A DNA stretch of 9,455 bases, from the NCBI GenBank assembly GCA_003565195.1, contig PXCX01000200.1, positions 1-9,455 of the forward strand, given 5' to 3'. Below the pieces are notes generated by a model. It made no database searches and was not told where the DNA came from. It saw only the letters and a program-made list of their open reading frames with translations. The position numbers and the translations under genes are program-made. This stretch comes from PVC group bacterium. Its GTDB lineage: Bacteria > Verrucomicrobiota > Kiritimatiellia > CAIKKV01 > PXCX01. Positions within the stretch are counted from its first letter, which is position 1. Each line of letters starts with the position of its first letter. Shown here in pieces: positions 6,965 through 9,455 of this stretch.

Positions 6965-6994
6965 TTTACAAGAAAACGGTTTTCATGCTATAAT
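6965..6994 (+). promoter_or_regulatory. Strong sigma-70-type promoter of the exosortase operon
   Basis: TTTACA (6965-6970, 5 of 6 consensus) is followed after 18 bases by a perfect TATAAT (6989-6994). Transcription would start near 7001, giving a leader of about 50 bases before the ATG at 7054. Because a GTG at 6997 lies upstream of that start point, this promoter also argues for the shorter exosortase start. Confidence 0.75.
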
Positions 6995-7014
6995 CCGTGT
7001 TTTGCAGTTCAAAC

Positions 7015-7026
7015 CAAACATGTTTG
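7015..7026. repeat. 12-bp perfect palindrome in the exosortase leader
   Basis: CAAACATGTTTG is fully self-complementary and lies about 14-25 bases downstream of the predicted transcription start. That is a typical place for a repressor operator. It could also be chance, and no binding protein can be named. Confidence 0.4.
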
Positions 7027-7053
7027 AGATTTCCTGTTCTTAAAGAAAGCCGC

Positions 7054-7992
7054 ATGCAATCTTTGCCTGAACCGAAAAACATCATCAATCCGGCACGCTG
7101 GTTATTGCTGGCGGCGATTGTCGGCATGGGGGTGGTGTTGTTCCATTTCCAAGGCAGCACTACCGAGACCGGCGCTTATGGCCGGTCGGCGATTACCTGG
7201 CTGGTGGCGCAATGGAATGCACCGGGCGGCGCCGCATCGCACGGCTGGTTTATTTTGCCGGTCAGCGCGTTGATGGTCTGGCGGCGGCGGCGGGATTTGG
7301 CGGCGGCACCGAAACGCGTCGCATATGCCGGGTTGCTGGTGGTGATTGCCGCCTTGATGCTGCATTGGGTCGGATTACGCGTCCAACAATCGCGGCTGGC
7401 GCTTTTTGCGATCATCGGCTTGACCTGGGGGATACCCTGGTTCCTGTACGGTCCCCGGGTCGCCCGTCTGCTGGCGTTCCCGTGCGGTTACCTGATCTTT
7501 GCGGTGCCGTTGAATTTCCTTGAGGAACGGACGTTTCCGTTGCGTTTGCTGGTCAGCCGGATATCCGCGCATTTGCTTAACGGTCTGGCCTTACCGGTAC
7601 GCCGGGTGGGGACGGCCATCTATTCGTTGCGACCGGATGGTTTTCATTTCGAGGTGGCGGATCCATGCAGCGGTCTCAACTCCCTACTGGCATTACTGGC
7701 CTTGACCACGGCATACGCCTGGCTGACGCAGAGAGGGTATTGGAGGCGCGGTATCCTGGCGTTATCAGCGTTTCCGCTGGCGGTAGCGGCCAATGTTGTG
7801 CGGATTGTTACGATTGCCCTGGTTGCCGAGTATATCGATCCCCGAACCGCCTTAACCTTGTACCACGATTATTCCGGATTCATGATTTTTGCCGTGGCCG
7901 TTCTGCTGATGCTGGCGCTCAGTGCGCTGCTTAACGTTCCCTGGCTTAAAAGGATGCGACAATGGAAACAACAGGTATCAAACCGCTGCTGA
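7054..7992 (+). CDS. Exosortase (transpeptidase of PEP-CTERM-like sorting)
   Basis: Exosortases are multi-pass inner-membrane cysteine proteases/transpeptidases that recognise C-terminal sorting signals (PEP-CTERM and relatives) on secreted proteins. The 312-residue product has about eight hydrophobic segments, beginning near residues 15-31 and ending near 276-294. The three expected catalytic residues are present: C205 in VADPCSGLNSL, R250 in AANVVRI, and H271 in YHDYSGF. The 'SHGW' near 62-65 and the PLNFLEERTFPLRL segment (152-165) also fit the family. The D-P-C-S-G form of the Cys motif differs from the A-C-S-G or A-C-A-G form of the best-known XrtA enzymes, so I do not assign a subclass. 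The start at 7054 is preceded by AAAGAAAG. A GTG at 6997 in frame lies before the predicted transcription start. The 3' end overlaps the next gene by 31 bases. Confidence 0.9.
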   Translation: MQSLPEPKNIINPARWLLLAAIVGMGVVLFHFQGSTTETGAYGRSAITWLVAQWNAPGGAASHGWFILPVSALMVWRRRRDLAAAPKRVAYAGLLVVIAALMLHWVGLRVQQSRLALFAIIGLTWGIPWFLYGPRVARLLAFPCGYLIFAVPLNFLEERTFPLRLLVSRISAHLLNGLALPVRRVGTAIYSLRPDGFHFEVADPCSGLNSLLALLALTTAYAWLTQRGYWRRGILALSAFPLAVAANVVRIVTIALVAEYIDPRTALTLYHDYSGFMIFAVAVLLMLALSALLNVPWLKRMRQWKQQVSNRC

Positions 7993-8717
7993 TTGTGCTG
8001 GCGTTGATGGTGGCCACGGCCTGGGCCGCGTCCCGGGTCGGTGAACCCGAGTTGGCGTCCGCCATCGGTGTGACCCGCGCTTTGCCGCGCCAGGTCGGTC
8101 GTTTTAGCGGCCATGAAGTGCTGTATTGCGCGGAAGCCGATTGCGCGGAAGCTTATGGCGCCGATAAATTCGACGATCCCTCGACGGCCGTCTGTCCGTT
8201 GTGCGGCGGCGACCTCGATACCATGGCGCCGATCGAACGCAAATTATTGCCCGAAGGCACCGAGGTGGTCCGCGCGTTTTACCGCGATTCGCAGGGGTCA
8301 TCCTTTTTCGTCTCCCTGGTTATCGGTGGACGCGATCGCATGAGTCTGCACCGTCCGGAGAACTGTCTGCCGGGTCAGGGTTTATCGATTCGCAACAGCC
8401 GGGTTTTGGAAACGCCGTTGGCTGGTGGAGGCCAGTTGCACACCCGCTTACTGGATGTACGCCGCCAGGTGGGTGGTTCGGATGCGGCGGTATTCAGTCA
8501 TTTTACCTATTGGTATATTGCGCCGGGCCGTGAAACACCCTCGCAATGGTGGTTATATGCCTGGATGGCAGCCGACCGCTTGATCCATTCCCGCATGGAT
8601 CGGTGGGCCTACATTGCGGTTGCCCATGATTACAATCCTTTACATGAAGACGAGTCGCTGGAAAAAATGCGCGCGTTCCTGGCTGGCCTGCGACCGTTGA
8701 TTATCAAGCCATGGTGA
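7962..8717 (+). CDS. EpsI/DUF3485-like exosortase-associated protein with Cys-rich insert
   Basis: The 251-residue product has an N-terminal membrane anchor or uncleaved signal (about 7-23) and then a periplasmic domain. Its core motif HRPENCLPGQG (130-140) is the hallmark of the EpsI (DUF3485) family, found fused to or beside exosortases and thought to support them; H130 and C135 are the likely functional residues. Between the leader and the core lies a segment with Cys at 56, 61, 78 and 81 (CX4C, X16, CX2C with CPLCGGDL). It looks like a zinc-ribbon-type insert. The rest includes FTYWYIAPGRETPSQW (about 171-186). The start ATG at 7962 lies inside the exosortase gene in another frame and is preceded by AAAAGGA at about 7948-7954, so coupled translation is likely. 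The exact role is unproven. Confidence 0.85.
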   Translation: METTGIKPLLIVLALMVATAWAASRVGEPELASAIGVTRALPRQVGRFSGHEVLYCAEADCAEAYGADKFDDPSTAVCPLCGGDLDTMAPIERKLLPEGTEVVRAFYRDSQGSSFFVSLVIGGRDRMSLHRPENCLPGQGLSIRNSRVLETPLAGGGQLHTRLLDVRRQVGGSDAAVFSHFTYWYIAPGRETPSQWWLYAWMAADRLIHSRMDRWAYIAVAHDYNPLHEDESLEKMRAFLAGLRPLIIKPW

Positions 8718-8721
8718 AACA

Positions 8722-9455
8722 ATGAAACCGATAAAAGACCGGACCGTATGTGATAATTCCGACCGTCGCCGCTGGCTCAAAGCCGGCTTGGGCGCTTTGG
8801 CGGTGAGTACGCTGCCGGCGCTCGCGCGACGGACAAAAGCCCAGACGGCGCAGCGCGGTTTGATCGGCACCGTTCGCTCCCCCTTTTTCGAAGCGTTGGA
8901 TGGTCGCGCCATCCGTTGTCTGTTGTGTCCCCGGGGTTGCCGCCTGACGGACGGCCAACGCGGACCCTGCCGTGTCCGTGAAAACCGTGGCGGTGAATGC
9001 ATCAGCCTGGTCTACGGCAATCCTTGCATCGTCCAGGACGATCCGGTCGAGCGAAAACCTTTTTACCATGTGTTACCCGGGACGCGCGCGCTTTCGGTGG
9101 CCACTGCCGGCTGCAATATGTCGTGCAAATTCTGCGAAGTATGGGATACGGCGCTGGTGGATCCCGAGGACGTGTTTGCATACGCGTTGTCGCCCCAGGA
9201 TATCATGGCCCAGGTTCAGGCCGCCAACCTGAAATCGGTGGCCTATACCTTTGGCGAACCGGTGGTGTTTTTCGAGTATATGAAGGATATTGCCCGATTG
9301 GCGCGTCGTGACGGCATTAAGAACTTGCTGCACACCAACGGCTATATCGAGCGTGATCCGTTGGAAGATCTGATTCCATACCTGGATGGCGTAAACGTCG
9401 ATCTCAAGAGTTTCCGGCCGGATATTTATCGCGATATTTGCGGCGGCGAACTGAA
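8722..9455 (+). CDS. amrS: Radical SAM enzyme of the AmmeMemoRadiSam type with Tat-like leader (partial)
   Basis: The frame starts at ATG 8722, four bases after the previous stop, and runs 244 codons to the window edge without a stop. Residues 14-35 form a twin-arginine-like leader (DRRRWLKAGLGALAVSTLPALA). A Cys-rich N-terminal part follows: C66, C69, C73 and C83 in RCLLCPRGCRLTDGQRGPC. Then comes the radical SAM motif C131-X3-C135-X2-C138 (AGCNMSCKFCEVW), which should bind a 4Fe-4S cluster and S-adenosylmethionine. YTFGEPVVFFEYM and LLHTNGY further match the COG1180 / AmrS family, which usually occurs with AMMECR1 and Memo proteins. The substrate is unknown. Those partners may lie to the right of the window. 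A Tat leader on an SAM-dependent enzyme is unexpected. Only a weak GGTGA site precedes the start, so coupling to the upstream gene is likely. Confidence 0.88.
   Translation, partial: MKPIKDRTVCDNSDRRRWLKAGLGALAVSTLPALARRTKAQTAQRGLIGTVRSPFFEALDGRAIRCLLCPRGCRLTDGQRGPCRVRENRGGECISLVYGNPCIVQDDPVERKPFYHVLPGTRALSVATAGCNMSCKFCEVWDTALVDPEDVFAYALSPQDIMAQVQAANLKSVAYTFGEPVVFFEYMKDIARLARRDGIKNLLHTNGYIERDPLEDLIPYLDGVNVDLKSFRPDIYRDICGGEL

Overview
This 9,455-base window (GC-rich to moderate, dense coding) comes from a Gram-negative-type bacterium. It has a housekeeping block on the minus strand and an exosortase locus on the plus strand. The exosortase, the EpsI-like partner with a Cys-rich insert, the short ProB and the bacterial glutaminyl-tRNA synthetase would fit a PVC-group lineage (Verrucomicrobiota, Kiritimatiellota or Lentisphaerota). 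A proteobacterium cannot be excluded, because no rRNA or other phylogenetic marker is present.

Layout. Positions 1-56 are the signal-peptide start of a minus-strand gene that runs off the left edge. Positions 57-514 are non-coding as far as I can see. Positions 515-766 (+) encode a small winged-helix-like protein, which converges on the minus-strand block. That block, in transcription order from right to left, is nikR (6839-6426), gltX (6293-4788), glnS (4786-3065), a 182-base gap holding an unexplained open frame, proB (2882-2058) and proA (2044-788). gltX and glnS are separated by one base. proB and proA are separated by 13 bases that are mostly the proA ribosome binding site. The block therefore links glutamate and glutamine charging of tRNA with the first two steps of proline synthesis from glutamate. 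A promoter-like sequence and a 10-bp tandem repeat precede gltX.

From 6965 rightward, a near-consensus sigma-70-type promoter (TTTACA, 18 bp, TATAAT) reads into three closely packed plus-strand genes. They are an exosortase (7054-7992), an EpsI/DUF3485-like protein with a CX4C...CX2C insert (7962-8717, overlapping the exosortase by 31 bases), and a radical SAM enzyme of the AmmeMemoRadiSam (COG1180) type with a twin-arginine leader (8722 to beyond the right edge).

The exosortase and EpsI-like pair are expected to process PEP-CTERM-like surface proteins at the inner membrane. Why a Tat-type radical SAM protein sits four bases behind them is the most interesting question here. The truncated secreted protein at the left edge could be a substrate, but its C-terminus is outside the window. 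I see no tRNA, rRNA, CRISPR array, insertion sequence or clear rho-independent terminator.
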